From: Opitutaceae bacterium | GTDB lineage: Bacteria; Verrucomicrobiota; Verrucomicrobiia; Opitutales; Opitutaceae | Assembly (NCBI GenBank): GCA_030648295.1 | Contig: JAUSID010000070.1 | Location: 1 to 45,984 of the forward strand | DNA length: 45,984 nucleotides | Direction: 5' to 3' | Shown: positions 1 to 8,586 of the stretch, piece by piece | Numbering within the stretch: position 1 is the stretch's first letter | Layout of the letters: every line of letters begins with the position of its first letter | Position numbers and translations under genes: made by a program | The notes under the pieces: model-generated | What the model saw: the letters and a program-made list of their open reading frames with translations, nothing else | What the model was told of the DNA's origin: nothing | The model's database searches: none

Positions 1-23
1 GCGATTCATGCGGGAACGACGAC

Positions 24-650
24 TCACTGCGAATGAATGAATCCGCGCCGGAGGCCTTCGCGCACGGCCTCGGCGCGATCCGAGACGCTGAGCTTTCGAA
101 ACAGGCTCTTGAGATGGGTCTTCACCGTGTCCTCCGAGACGCCGAGCACGTCGCCGAGTTCGCGGTTCCGGAGCCCCTTGCCCAGCAGATCGAGGATCTC
201 GTCCTCGCGCCGCGTCAGTCGCATGCCGGTTACATTCTCATCCATCCGCGCGGTCACGCCCTTCGGCAGGTATTGGCGGCCCGCGTTGATTTCGCGAATG
301 GCATCGATCAACTCGTCCTCGACCACGCTCTTGAACAGATACCCCATCGCCCCGGCGTCGAGCGCCTGGTGGATGTCCTCGTCGCCATCGTAATTGGAAA
401 TCACCAGCACGCGCGCGTCGGCAAACTCGGTTCGAATCGCGCGCGTGAGCTGCGCGCCACTGTCACCGCGCAGTCGCAGATCCATCAACACGACATCCGG
501 TCGATGCTGGCGGAAAAGCTCGATCACCCGCGGGCCGCCCTCGGCTTCCGCGACGATGGTCATGTCGGGCTGCTGGTTGATCACCGTCGCCATGCCCACT
601 CGCACCAACGGGTGATCATCGACGATCATTACCTTGATGCTGGTCGTCAT
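24..650 (-). CDS. NarL/FixJ-type response regulator
   Basis: Cytoplasmic two-component response regulator of 208 aa, the usual length for the NarL/FixJ family. The receiver domain spans about residues 5-120, with the acidic pair D11/D12, the predicted phospho-acceptor D57 (in VVLMDLRL), S85 and K107. A LuxR-type helix-turn-helix lies at about 144-200 and holds the signature LTRREDEIL and the recognition-helix region SEDTVKTHLKSLFRKL. Its ATG lies 2 nt after the stop codon of the histidine kinase gene at 653-2809, so the two are almost certainly co-transcribed and form a cognate pair. The target promoters cannot be read from the sequence; nearby TonB-receptor genes are possible targets by position only. 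Confidence in family is very high, in regulon none. Confidence 0.96.
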   Translation of the reverse strand: MTTSIKVMIVDDHPLVRVGMATVINQQPDMTIVAEAEGGPRVIELFRQHRPDVVLMDLRLRGDSGAQLTRAIRTEFADARVLVISNYDGDEDIHQALDAGAMGYLFKSVVEDELIDAIREINAGRQYLPKGVTARMDENVTGMRLTRREDEILDLLGKGLRNRELGDVLGVSEDTVKTHLKSLFRKLSVSDRAEAVREGLRRGFIHSQ

Positions 651-652
651 GG

Positions 653-2809
653 TCAGGTCGCCGCCGACGGGCCGGAAAGAAGATCCCGCGCCGGTGGCAG
701 CCCGACGGCTCCGTCATCGCCGTCGGCCACCGGGGGCGCCGGCGCTGTCACCAGGATCTCGGTCCCCCTGCCGGCCCCGCTTTCAATCCGGAGTTCGCCG
801 CGGATCTCGCGTGCGCGTTCGCGCATCCCGAGCAGCCCGAAGCAGCCGCTCGATTGATCGAGCTGCTCCGCCGGCTCGAACCCCGCGCCGTTGTCGATGA
901 TGCGCAGGCTGACCTCGGCGGCGCGAAAATCGAGCTGCACGTGAATGGTCTCGGCGCGGCCGTGTTTGACCGCGTTGGTCATCGCCTCGGTGCCAATGCC
1001 GAGCAGGTGGTTTTCGAGCCGCGGGGGCAGCGACCGCACCGTACCCGAAACCTGGATATCCACGGAGAGCGCACCCGAGTGGTTCCACGACCCGGCAATG
1101 CGCTGTAGCCCCGCCACCAGACCTTCCAGCCGCGCCGGCACCGCTTCCTCGCGCAGTTCGCGGATCGCATTGCGCGCCAGCGCGCGGCTCTGGCGCAGCA
1201 TCTGCCGCGCAAATTGGAGCCGCGCCCGCACCGGGTGCGTCGTGCCGTTGAGATCGGTTTCCATCGCCTTCATCTGGAGCGACAATCCGGTCAGCCCCTG
1301 TTCCAGCGTGTCGTGGAGTTCGCGCGCGATCCGGGTGCGTTCCTCGAGTGCTGCCGCATGCCGGGTCTGCTGCTCGATCACCGCCCGCTTGCGCTCAATC
1401 TGCCGGCGCAGCGACCACACCAGCCCGGCTGCGCCCAGCAAAATCGCCCCGGTGGTGAGCAGGGCGCGCCAGAGCCGCTCCAGCGTCCACCACGGCGGCG
1501 CCTGCACCAGCTGCACGTCCGCCGCGTCGGCCACGAGCAGCAGGAAGGCGCGCGGCTGGTAGAACCAGATATCCTCGAGTTCGCTGATGACGCAAATGCC
1601 GGTCACCGTCACGAGGCTGTTCTTCTCCGGCAGCCGCAGCGGGGCGGCGGGCGGATGGTTATAGAGCGCCTTGAACAGCAGATCACCGGACTGGAGAATC
1701 AACGTCACGCCCTGGCCCGTCACCGACCAATCCACCAGCCGGGCATCGATGCGGACGAGGTCCGAGTTGTACAAACCGCCGAGCAATTCCGCGGTGGTCG
1801 GCCGCACGGGGGGCGGCGGCGCGCCCTTGGTGATCACGCGCGCGACGGCGTGCTGGAGCACGGCGAGACCTTCGGCCATGGCGGGAAATCCCACCGCCTC
1901 GACCATGTCGCCGGACTGGAAATTCACCGGCGGTTTCATCACCACCTTCAATCCGAGATCGCCGTCGCGAAGAAAGAAGGTCGTGTCCGATATGCGGCGC
2001 GTCACGACCCCGCTGGTCCGGACCCGGTGCCGGTGCGTCTCGCCCGGCGGCAGCCGCATCAGCCGGCTGACGGGCACCAGCGGCTGGGCAAATGGGTCGG
2101 GGGCCGGCGGCCGCAGCATGGTGATTTCGGAAAACGACGGGACACGGAAAGACGGCTCGACCACATGCCCATGCTTGTTGACGTTGACCGCGGCCACACC
2201 CCGCATCCGCACCCGGGCATCGACCAGCGATTCGAGATCGGCGCCGGCCGAATAGTTGACGAGGACCCGCAGGCTCTCTCCCTCCATGCCCAGATCGATT
2301 GCCACAAAATCGCGCGGTTCGAGCAGTTCGGCCGAGCGCACCACGCCTTCGATCTCGAGCCACTGGTTGTCCGCCGTGCCCAGCGCCAGCACGCTGTAGC
2401 TGGCGGGCCGGGCGTCCGGAAACGGACCGCGGCCCAGCGGGATCAGCGCCGTCGGCAGGAGCCAGGGAGAAAAGCCCCCCTTGCGCAAAACCCCCGCCAC
2501 CGCGACGCGATCTCCCGGCACGAGCTTCTGCCCCGACGGCGACTTCGACACAAAAATGCCGAGCTCGCCGTCGTGCAGCCGGAAGGCGCCGCTGGGCATC
2601 GTGCCCGTCACCACACCCTCGATACGAACCGGCGGTTGCTCGACCGTGAGCTCGGGCCAGCGCGCAAACGCCGCGGCGACGGTGGTGAGAGGCGCCGATT
2701 CGACCGCCGGCGGCGGCACCGGGGTGATCGGGGACGAGGTTGCGGCGCTGGCTGCGCCGGCCAGGAACATCGCGGCGATCCCAAACGAGATGATGGGGGA
2801 AGCAGACAT
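653..2809 (-). CDS. Sensor histidine kinase (HisKA_3) with OB-like sensory modules
   Basis: Membrane histidine kinase, 718 aa from the ATG at 2809. The frame is open further upstream, but this start gives a clean signal peptide (MSASPIISFGIAAMFLAG), while the upstream part has no protein-like features. The periplasmic part, about residues 40-440, shows four successive segments of the form 'hxGVV...fxLxDGxLGlxV...GDxVxxxG', which I read as OB-fold-like modules; the fourth is the most divergent. A single transmembrane helix (about 446-467) leads into a coiled region and a HisKA_3 domain with the phospho-accepting H499 in RELHDTLEQGLTGL. The HATPase domain follows, with the N-box N612 and DNGAGF at about 639-644. 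The partner is the response regulator immediately downstream. The ligand is unknown. Confidence 0.93.
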   Translation of the reverse strand: MSASPIISFGIAAMFLAGAASAATSSPITPVPPPAVESAPLTTVAAAFARWPELTVEQPPVRIEGVVTGTMPSGAFRLHDGELGIFVSKSPSGQKLVPGDRVAVAGVLRKGGFSPWLLPTALIPLGRGPFPDARPASYSVLALGTADNQWLEIEGVVRSAELLEPRDFVAIDLGMEGESLRVLVNYSAGADLESLVDARVRMRGVAAVNVNKHGHVVEPSFRVPSFSEITMLRPPAPDPFAQPLVPVSRLMRLPPGETHRHRVRTSGVVTRRISDTTFFLRDGDLGLKVVMKPPVNFQSGDMVEAVGFPAMAEGLAVLQHAVARVITKGAPPPPVRPTTAELLGGLYNSDLVRIDARLVDWSVTGQGVTLILQSGDLLFKALYNHPPAAPLRLPEKNSLVTVTGICVISELEDIWFYQPRAFLLLVADAADVQLVQAPPWWTLERLWRALLTTGAILLGAAGLVWSLRRQIERKRAVIEQQTRHAAALEERTRIARELHDTLEQGLTGLSLQMKAMETDLNGTTHPVRARLQFARQMLRQSRALARNAIRELREEAVPARLEGLVAGLQRIAGSWNHSGALSVDIQVSGTVRSLPPRLENHLLGIGTEAMTNAVKHGRAETIHVQLDFRAAEVSLRIIDNGAGFEPAEQLDQSSGCFGLLGMRERAREIRGELRIESGAGRGTEILVTAPAPPVADGDDGAVGLPPARDLLSGPSAAT

Positions 2810-3058
2810 GGGGATTTCGGCTCCGTCCACGCTACTGAGTGCGGGCGTCCCGATGCAATCCACGTCCGGCTGGGACGCCTGGGCTGCATTTTGCTGCCAA
2901 CGAAACCGGCCGGATTGGGGAGTGGCACATCCGCGCCGTGATAGTCGCGGATCGCCGGCCGGCCGTCCATCCCTCGAACGGGTGAGGCGGGCGTACGCCG
3001 GGTCAGGGAAGAATGAGCCGCTCCGCCCGCCTGTGCTGAGTTCGCGGATACGACCGCC

Positions 3059-3275
3059 TAGCCCGCATTTTTCACACTTGAAATGGTCTTCACCCGTGTC
3101 TGACCGCCAACATCCCAATGTTCCGGCGAGCGCCCCGCGTTCATGCGAGCTAAATGCATTCTGCTGGCCAGCAGAATGCCCTTAGCCGGGAAATCGTGGA
3201 GCGCGCGCCGGCGCACGGCACCAGCGAACACACGGTGCGTTCGCAGCGGAGCAGAGGGTGAAATTTCCCGACTAG
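3059..3275 (+). repeat. Structured interspersed element, copy A
   Basis: About 217 bp, related to a second copy at 45560-45776 in the same orientation. The outer stem pairs 3059-3068 (TAGCCCGCAT) with 3143-3152 (ATGCGAGCTA, one mismatch) and encloses a smaller hairpin (CGCCAACAT...ATGTTCCGGCG). A perfect 12-bp hairpin follows at 3156-3179 (GCATTCTGCTGG/CCAGCAGAATGC), then the conserved block CCTTAGCCGG and a less structured 3' part ending near AAATTTCCCG. Stems are kept while their sequence differs between copies, which suggests a folded RNA or single-stranded DNA. The 3' boundary is approximate. Nature unknown. Confidence 0.7.
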
Positions 3276-3594
3276 AGACATCCATGATTGGCGGACGAAC
3301 TGCTTGTTGAGGGCATGGCTACGCGCTTCGTCACCGCACGCCTGCCCGTTCGGCATGTCTCAGGGCCCCGAGCACCAGCCGAGGGGCTGCCGCCGGACCT
3401 GCGCGATCCGATTCAACATCGCGCGATTCAGCCGATCCGGTTGGTTGCGGCCATGGACAGCGCCACGAGCTTTGCGGGGCGGTTGGATCCTCTCTTCCCG
3501 TTCCCCCATCTCACCCGTCCGGGTGATGGACATCCGGGCCGGTATCGGTGAAGCTCGGCCCGCTTTCCTTACCCCGTTCTGAACATTGCGGGCG

Positions 3595-3617
3595 ACCGCG
3601 GTTTTGCCGCGGTTTTT
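3595..3617 (+). terminator. Terminator-like hairpin in the receptor leader
   Basis: A 7-bp perfect stem ACCGCGG/CCGCGGT (3595-3601 and 3607-3613) with a 5-nt loop is followed by a short T run ending at 3617. It has the shape of a weak Rho-independent terminator but sits 57 nt before the start codon of the receptor gene on the same strand, with no plus-strand gene before it. It may be an attenuator in the 5' leader, or the promoter may lie downstream of it. Confidence 0.5.
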
Positions 3618-3673
3618 CGCGTTTGCTTTCCACCCGAGCCGTAAAACCCAGGCCTTCCAACCTGCTTCCACCC

Positions 3674-6628
3674 ATGCACACCATTCCGTCGCTGCCGAAA
3701 CTGCTTCGTCGACTCGCCCCGCGCATTCTGCTGCTGCCATTTCTTTTTGGTTCAATGCTGGCTCAGTCCGGCAACAACGGCACCATCACCGGACGCGTGT
3801 ATGACGACACCACCGGCCGCTCGCTGCAGGGCGCGGTCGTCACCGTGCGCGGCACCAACCACCAGGACTACACCGACCCCGAGGGTCGATTCACTCTTCC
3901 CGGCGTCGCGGCGGGCTCGGCGACCTTGGAAATTGAATACGTCGGCCTCGATCACTTCACGCAGTCGGTCAGCGTTTCGGCCGGCACGACCGCAATGGTC
4001 AGCGCGGGCCTGAAAAGCTCCGTGCTGCAACTCGAAGCCTTCGAAGTGAAGGAGGCCGTGCGTGGCCAGGCGCTCGCGATTAACCAGCAGAAGACCGCGG
4101 CCGGCATCGTGAACATCGTCTCCGAGGAAGTCTTCGGCAACATGATCGGCGGCAACCCGGGTTACGCGCTGCAGCGGCTGCCCGGCATCAGCGTGGACGA
4201 GGACCAGGACGGCCAGCCGACGGCGGTGAACCTGCGCGGCGTGCCCGGCGAGCTGAACTCGTTCCAGGTGGACGGCATCCGGCTGCCCAACTCCGGCGGC
4301 ACCAGCCGCGCGGCCGACATGCGCAGCCTGGTCGCGGACGGCATCACCAACATCGAGGTGATGAAGGCCGTCACGCCCGACCGCGATGGCGACGCCGTGG
4401 GCGGCATCATCAATGTCGTCTCGCGCAACGCGTTTCAGCGCGACGGCCGGGAATACAAGCTCGTCGGCACTGCCTCCTACAACGACCTCTCGGGCACGTG
4501 GGGTTACAACGCGCGCGCCTCGTTCTCCGACATCTTCGGCGTCATGGGCCAGGAGAAGAACCTCGGCATCAGCTTCACCGCGACGAAATACCGCACCGAC
4601 CGGTATTCGGAAAATGCGGACATCGACTGGGTCCGCGTCACCGCCGCGAACAACCCGCAGCTCAACCTGACCGGCAACACGAAGTTCCTCGAGGCGTCGC
4701 ATGCGGAGCGAGCCTACAAGGCGACGAACACCTGGGGCTTCAACGGCTCAATCGACTTCCGGCTCAATCCGGAGAATTCGTTCTACTTCCGGCCGTATTA
4801 CAGCCACTACGACCAGACGGCGGAGACGTTCGAGACCGACTGGGACATCGACACGCGGTTCCAGGACAACGTGGGCGGCCGCAAGACCTACGCGTTCCTA
4901 GCGCCGGACGGCTCGGAGGGCCGCGGGACACCCGGCCCCAACGGCAGCCGGAGCACGCTCGGCTACATCGGCACCGACAACGACACCCACAATGACCTCT
5001 GGTCATGGACGTTCGGCGGCCGCCACGAGAAGGACACGACGCGGCTGACCTACGACTTCAACTACTCGACCTCGACGAACGTCCAGCCGAACTTCGCGGA
5101 ATACAACCTGCGCCTGGATCCGATCACGGCGGGCTACTATGTGATGGAATACAGCTCGGCCAACCGGCTGCGCCCGCAAATCACGATCATCAACGGGCTC
5201 AGCCCAACGGACTTCGCCTATGCGCGCCAGGGGCCGACCAATCTCATCCTGCGCGCGCGGACCAAGGAAGAGGAGGTCTACAGCGGCAAGATCGACTGGG
5301 AGAAGAAATTCGCCGGCGAGCGGGCCTCGCACACGCTGAAGCTGGGCGCGAAATACCGCAGCAGCAAACCGACCTTCGAGCAGGAGCAGGTCAGCTATCG
5401 AGTAGTCGGCAACGCCCCGGCGATGCAGACGTTCCCGTTTGCCCAAGTGACGCGGCCGGCCACCGGCGTGCTGAACTCGCTTGGCATCCCGCGCTACATG
5501 GAGGCGCTGCCGAAGGAGGCGAAGAAAACACTCGGGACCGTGCCGTGGGAGGCGGTTCAACCGGGTTCGTTCAACAACAGCAACCTGCCGGACTACAACG
5601 CCGAGGAAAACACCACGGCATTGTACGTGATGGACACGTTCAAATTTGGCCGTCACTCGGTCATCGGCGGCCTGCGCTGGGAGCAGAACGATTTCAGCCG
5701 GGAGAACAAACGGGTGATCACGACGGCCACGCCTGCCGGCAACGTCTACTCGACCGCCCCGGTCAAGAGTTCGGCCAAATACGATCTCTGGCTGCCCGGG
5801 GTGCACTTCCGGCACGAACTGGCGAAGAACCTGATCCTGCGCGAGAGCTACAACAAGAGCTACGGCCGCCCGAGTCTCACGCTCATTTCCCGCGGTCGCC
5901 AGGAGAGTGTGGCCACGAGCGGCGTGATCACGATCACGGAGGGCAATCCCAACCTGCAGCCACTGGAGTCCGACAACTACGACATCCAGCTCGAGTGGTA
6001 TAACGACAAGGGCGGCCTTTACTCGATCGCCCTTTTCATGAAAGACATGAAAAACTTCACGTTCACCCAGGTCACCCGTTGGAACACACTCGACGCGAAC
6101 GGCCGTCCCGTCCCGGTCGCCAACGGCAACAACATTTTCAACGAGCCGCTGAATGGTCCCGGGGCAAAGAACAAGGGCATTGAGCTCATCGCCCGCCAGC
6201 GCCTTTACTTTCTGCCCGGGCCGCTCAAGGGGCTGAGTGCCGACGTGAGCGCCACCTTCACGGAGAGCAAGGCGCAAGTGCCCGGCCGCGAAGGTGACGA
6301 CCTGCCGCTGGAAGGCTTCTCGGATTATCTGTTCACGAGTTCGCTCTCGTATGCGTGGGGCAACTTCCGCGCTCGCGTCGATTACCGTTATCGCGCCGCC
6401 TACATCGAGGGCCTCGACGACGCAATTGACACCGACGAGTGGTTCTCCGCGCGCGAACAGGTCGACGCCGAAATGAGCTATCGTTTCACGAAGAACCTCA
6501 GCGTCTTCGCTTCCGGCACGAACCTGACGCACACGCCGCAGGTGTCCTACACGGGACAGCCGCAGTTTCCGGAGGACGTGAGCTACTCCGGCCGGAAATA
6601 TCAGTTCGGAGTCGAATACAAGTTCTGA
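3674..6628 (+). CDS. TonB-dependent receptor with carboxypeptidase-regulatory-like domain
   Basis: Outer-membrane TonB-dependent receptor of 984 aa. I chose the ATG at 3674 because it starts a clear signal peptide (MHTIPSLPKLLRRLAPRILL..., cleaved near SMLAQS); the open frame before it is not protein-like. Domain order: signal peptide, carboxypeptidase-regulatory-like beta-sandwich (about 34-115, starting GTITGRVYDDTTGRSLQGA), plug (about 125-255, with LQRLPGISVDED, VNLRGV, and IEVMKAVTPDRDGDAVGG), then a barrel ending in an aromatic residue (GVEYKF). It resembles the Xanthomonas/Caulobacter-type receptors for carbohydrates or other large nutrients. No SusD-like partner is adjacent, as is normal outside Bacteroidetes. 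The substrate is unknown. Confidence 0.95.
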   Translation: MHTIPSLPKLLRRLAPRILLLPFLFGSMLAQSGNNGTITGRVYDDTTGRSLQGAVVTVRGTNHQDYTDPEGRFTLPGVAAGSATLEIEYVGLDHFTQSVSVSAGTTAMVSAGLKSSVLQLEAFEVKEAVRGQALAINQQKTAAGIVNIVSEEVFGNMIGGNPGYALQRLPGISVDEDQDGQPTAVNLRGVPGELNSFQVDGIRLPNSGGTSRAADMRSLVADGITNIEVMKAVTPDRDGDAVGGIINVVSRNAFQRDGREYKLVGTASYNDLSGTWGYNARASFSDIFGVMGQEKNLGISFTATKYRTDRYSENADIDWVRVTAANNPQLNLTGNTKFLEASHAERAYKATNTWGFNGSIDFRLNPENSFYFRPYYSHYDQTAETFETDWDIDTRFQDNVGGRKTYAFLAPDGSEGRGTPGPNGSRSTLGYIGTDNDTHNDLWSWTFGGRHEKDTTRLTYDFNYSTSTNVQPNFAEYNLRLDPITAGYYVMEYSSANRLRPQITIINGLSPTDFAYARQGPTNLILRARTKEEEVYSGKIDWEKKFAGERASHTLKLGAKYRSSKPTFEQEQVSYRVVGNAPAMQTFPFAQVTRPATGVLNSLGIPRYMEALPKEAKKTLGTVPWEAVQPGSFNNSNLPDYNAEENTTALYVMDTFKFGRHSVIGGLRWEQNDFSRENKRVITTATPAGNVYSTAPVKSSAKYDLWLPGVHFRHELAKNLILRESYNKSYGRPSLTLISRGRQESVATSGVITITEGNPNLQPLESDNYDIQLEWYNDKGGLYSIALFMKDMKNFTFTQVTRWNTLDANGRPVPVANGNNIFNEPLNGPGAKNKGIELIARQRLYFLPGPLKGLSADVSATFTESKAQVPGREGDDLPLEGFSDYLFTSSLSYAWGNFRARVDYRYRAAYIEGLDDAIDTDEWFSAREQVDAEMSYRFTKNLSVFASGTNLTHTPQVSYTGQPQFPEDVSYSGRKYQFGVEYKF

Positions 6629-7048
6629 GCGAACGTCAGCCTCACACCCGGCACGCAAGCGGACGCTTCTGCCGGTTGTCGGCAAAAGGTTGGCCAATCA
6701 GCCGGAGCGGCGGCTTTCCCGTTCGGCAGGCTCACAGCCAAATGCTTCATCGACCGGGAGGCCTCGAGCCTGTCGCGGGGCAGCCGCCGAATGACAGACC
6801 GAGCGCTTTCGCTGGCCCCGCGAGGGAGCAATGCGTATGCCCGTCAGCCAATCCCAATGAAACCTGCCTCTCGTCTTCCCCTGGCCGTGTCCGCATTCCT
6901 GCTATTAATCTCTTCGAAAGTTCGTCCATGGTGGCGCAGAAGATCTCCCGCACGCGATAGCTTCGCCGGGAGCGCGACCGCCCCCGGTCGCAATCACCGA
7001 GGGCGGTCCCGCTCCCAACCAAGCCGGCACGAGCTTTGCCAACGATTG
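6629..7048. other. Intergenic region with decayed gene start and REP doublet
   Basis: 420 bp between the first TonB receptor and a decayed phosphoesterase gene. An ATG at 6857 opens a signal-peptide-like stretch (MKPASRLPLAVSAFLLLI) that soon degenerates into basic, repeat-derived sequence. This may be the orphan 5' end of a lost gene. A GGAG-type hairpin doublet lies at 6969-7018. No intact gene is visible. Confidence 0.5.
6969..7018 (+). repeat. GGAG-type REP-like hairpin doublet
   Basis: GGAG (6969-6972) is followed by a perfect hairpin, GCGACCG/CGGTCGC with loop CCCC (6974-6991). Further on comes an inverted partner, GGGCGGTCCCGCTCCC, that reads as GGGAG plus a GC-rich arm on the minus strand. 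Head tetranucleotide plus hairpin, in inverted doublets, is the layout of REP elements and BIMEs. Confidence 0.6.
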
Positions 7049-7531
7049 ATGCGCGTCGGACTCCTGGCCGCGTTCGTACTGCTTGCTCGAGCCGCGGCGG
7101 CCCCGTCCGATTCGGAACTGTCGTTCGTCGTCGCCGGCGACATGCGTAGCTTCACCGAGAATGCCAAGGCCGATGGCAGGAAATTTTTCGACGGCGCGTG
7201 TGTGGCCATGAAGCGCGTCGGCCCGGGTGCGTTCTTGATTTCTCCCGGAGACGCTGATCCGCCCGCCGCGGTCCGGGCGATCATCGACCGGCACCTCGGG
7301 CCGAAATTCCCGTGGTACCTCGTCGTGGGAAACCACGAAGTCGAAAATGCCGCTGCCATGCCGTGGGTCCGCGACTGGCTACCGCGCCGATCCGGCTGGG
7401 GTGGAATACACGCGGAAGAAAACCGTCGAGTTGAACTAGGCGGCTGACGCGGACATTACTCGGGCTTCGTCGCCACCATGGACGCTCTGACTGCTGGCGG
7501 GCAGCCCTTCCGATCCGCGAGCGAATCATGA
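7049..7531 (+). pseudogene. Degraded secreted metallophosphoesterase
   Basis: Remnant of a calcineurin-like metallophosphoesterase gene. The ATG at 7049 opens a signal peptide (MRVGLLAAFVLLARAAAAP). The N-terminal part of the fold follows: FVVAGDMRSF, LISPGDADPP and LVVGNHEVEN, corresponding to the first three metal-binding blocks. The frame then stops at a TGA (7445-7447) after only 132 aa, about half a normal domain, and the GHxH-type C-terminal blocks are missing. The same frame stays open after the TGA to 7531 and encodes HYSGFVATMD, plausibly the old 3' end. An internal deletion plus a nonsense change is the simplest reading. The TPR gene right after it may be its former operon partner. 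Confidence 0.7.
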
Positions 7532-7550
7532 ACACTGTCCTGCGCCGCCA

Positions 7551-8432
7551 ATGGGTTTGATGCCGCCACGGCTCGTGCTCGCGTTGGTTTCGGCGCTGTG
7601 GACCGGCGCGCCGCACTTGCGCGCGCACGGTGACGATCAAATGCTGATTGAAGCGCTGACCGGGGAACTCGCGAAGGCGCCGGATCCGGATTTGTATATC
7701 CGGCGCGGAGAGCTTTACCGCCACCAGGAGGAGTGGGTGAAGGCCGAGGCCGATTTCATCGCCGCAGGAAAGCTCGAACCGACGCTGACCATCGTGGATT
7801 TTTTCCGCGCCCGCACGCTGCTCGAGTCGGGTCAGCCGGCACGCGCCCGGCCGCTGGCCGAACGTTACGTGAGCCGCACGCCGGACGAGCCCGAGGGACA
7901 ATTTCTCCTCGGGGACATCTTCGCCGCGCTCGGGGAGCACGACGCCAGCGCCGCGGCGTACGCGGAGGGAATCCGCCGCGCGCCCCGTCCGCGTCCCGAA
8001 CACTACCTGCGTTATGCCCGGCTGCTCGCCGGCGCGCCGAAGGCGGACGCCGCGCGGGTGCTCGCAGCGCTGGATGAAGGCATCGCGCGATTGGGCCCGG
8101 TGATCTCGCTGGTCGATTTTGCCATCACGCTGGAAGTCGACCGCAAAAATTATTCCGGCGCGCTCGAGAGGATTGCCGCGCTGCTGCCGCACGCTCCCCG
8201 GCCTGAGTCGTGGCTGGTCCGACAGGCCGACATCCTCGTCCAATGCGGCCGGAAGGAGGAGGCGATTGGCTCGTATCGCGCGGCGCTCGCCGCGATCGAC
8301 AACCTGCCGGAGCGTTATCGTGACACCGTGCCGATGGAAGCGCTCGCACGCCAGGCCCGCGACGCGCTCGGCCGGCTTTCCGCCCATCGCGGGACCGCCG
8401 AAACAAGCGCGGCGCAGCCGCAGCCGGAGTGA
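7551..8432 (+). CDS. Exported TPR-repeat protein
   Basis: 293-aa protein with a hydrophobic N-terminus (MPPRLVLALVSALWTGA), predicted to be exported, then helical TPR-like repeats from about residue 40 to 275 (for example LYIRRGELYRHQEEWVKAEADF, GQFLLGDIFAALGEHDASAA and ADILVQCGRKEEAIGSYRAA). TPR arrays bind proteins or peptides; no enzymatic motif is present. Two starts are possible, ATG 7551 and ATG 7560. The second overlaps the stop of a 10-codon frame (7528-7560) whose own ATG overlaps the stop of the upstream pseudogene, so translational coupling may favour 7560. The gene seems intact although the phosphoesterase gene before it is broken. Confidence 0.8.
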   Translation: MGLMPPRLVLALVSALWTGAPHLRAHGDDQMLIEALTGELAKAPDPDLYIRRGELYRHQEEWVKAEADFIAAGKLEPTLTIVDFFRARTLLESGQPARARPLAERYVSRTPDEPEGQFLLGDIFAALGEHDASAAAYAEGIRRAPRPRPEHYLRYARLLAGAPKADAARVLAALDEGIARLGPVISLVDFAITLEVDRKNYSGALERIAALLPHAPRPESWLVRQADILVQCGRKEEAIGSYRAALAAIDNLPERYRDTVPMEALARQARDALGRLSAHRGTAETSAAQPQPE

Positions 8433-8460
8433 CAGGTGTCGTTGCGGGCTGCGCGCATTC

Positions 8461-8558
8461 GTAGGTTGCGCGCTCGCCTGCCCTGAGCGAAGTCGAACGG
8501 GCCGCGCAACGACAGTCGACATGCATGCCGGTCGTTGCGACACGAGGTCGCAACCTAC
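8461..8558. repeat. GTAG-type inverted hairpin doublet with a nested second repeat
   Basis: Plus-strand GTAG at 8461 heads a stem GTTGCGCG (8465-8472)/CGCGCAAC (8503-8510). Minus-strand GTAG (8558-8555) heads a stem GTTGCGA/TCGCAAC (8534-8554). The two form an inverted doublet between convergent genes. The loop of the first is enlarged by a different palindromic repeat, GCCCTGAGCGAAG...GGGC (8480-8502), a sequence type that recurs in many bacterial genomes. The doublet may act as a two-way transcription stop. Confidence 0.65.
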
Positions 8559-8586
8559 AGCCGGGTTTCGTGACGACCGACGGCTC

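Larger units (their letters stand above)
2810..3673. other. Intergenic region between divergent kinase and TonB-receptor genes
   Basis: 864 bp without a convincing gene. It must hold the divergent promoters of the two-component operon and of the first TonB receptor, but I see no confident -35/-10 pair. It contains copy A of a structured repeat (3059-3275) and a terminator-like hairpin just upstream of the receptor start. Short frames across it have no recognisable protein features. Confidence 0.6.

Noticed and set aside
3511-3673. Riboswitch in the leader of the first TonB receptor
   Set aside because: Some hairpins are present, but no conserved core of cobalamin, TPP, SAM or other known riboswitches is recognisable.
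6791-7048. N-terminal extension of the phosphoesterase frame
   Set aside because: The frame is open upstream to 6791 but translates a REP doublet and basic, low-complexity sequence. The signal peptide at 7049 is the credible start.
7445-7447. In-frame TGA read as selenocysteine in the phosphoesterase
   Set aside because: The protein after the TGA is far too short for the missing half of the domain, metallophosphoesterases do not use selenocysteine, and no convincing SECIS-like hairpin was identified. Decay is simpler.
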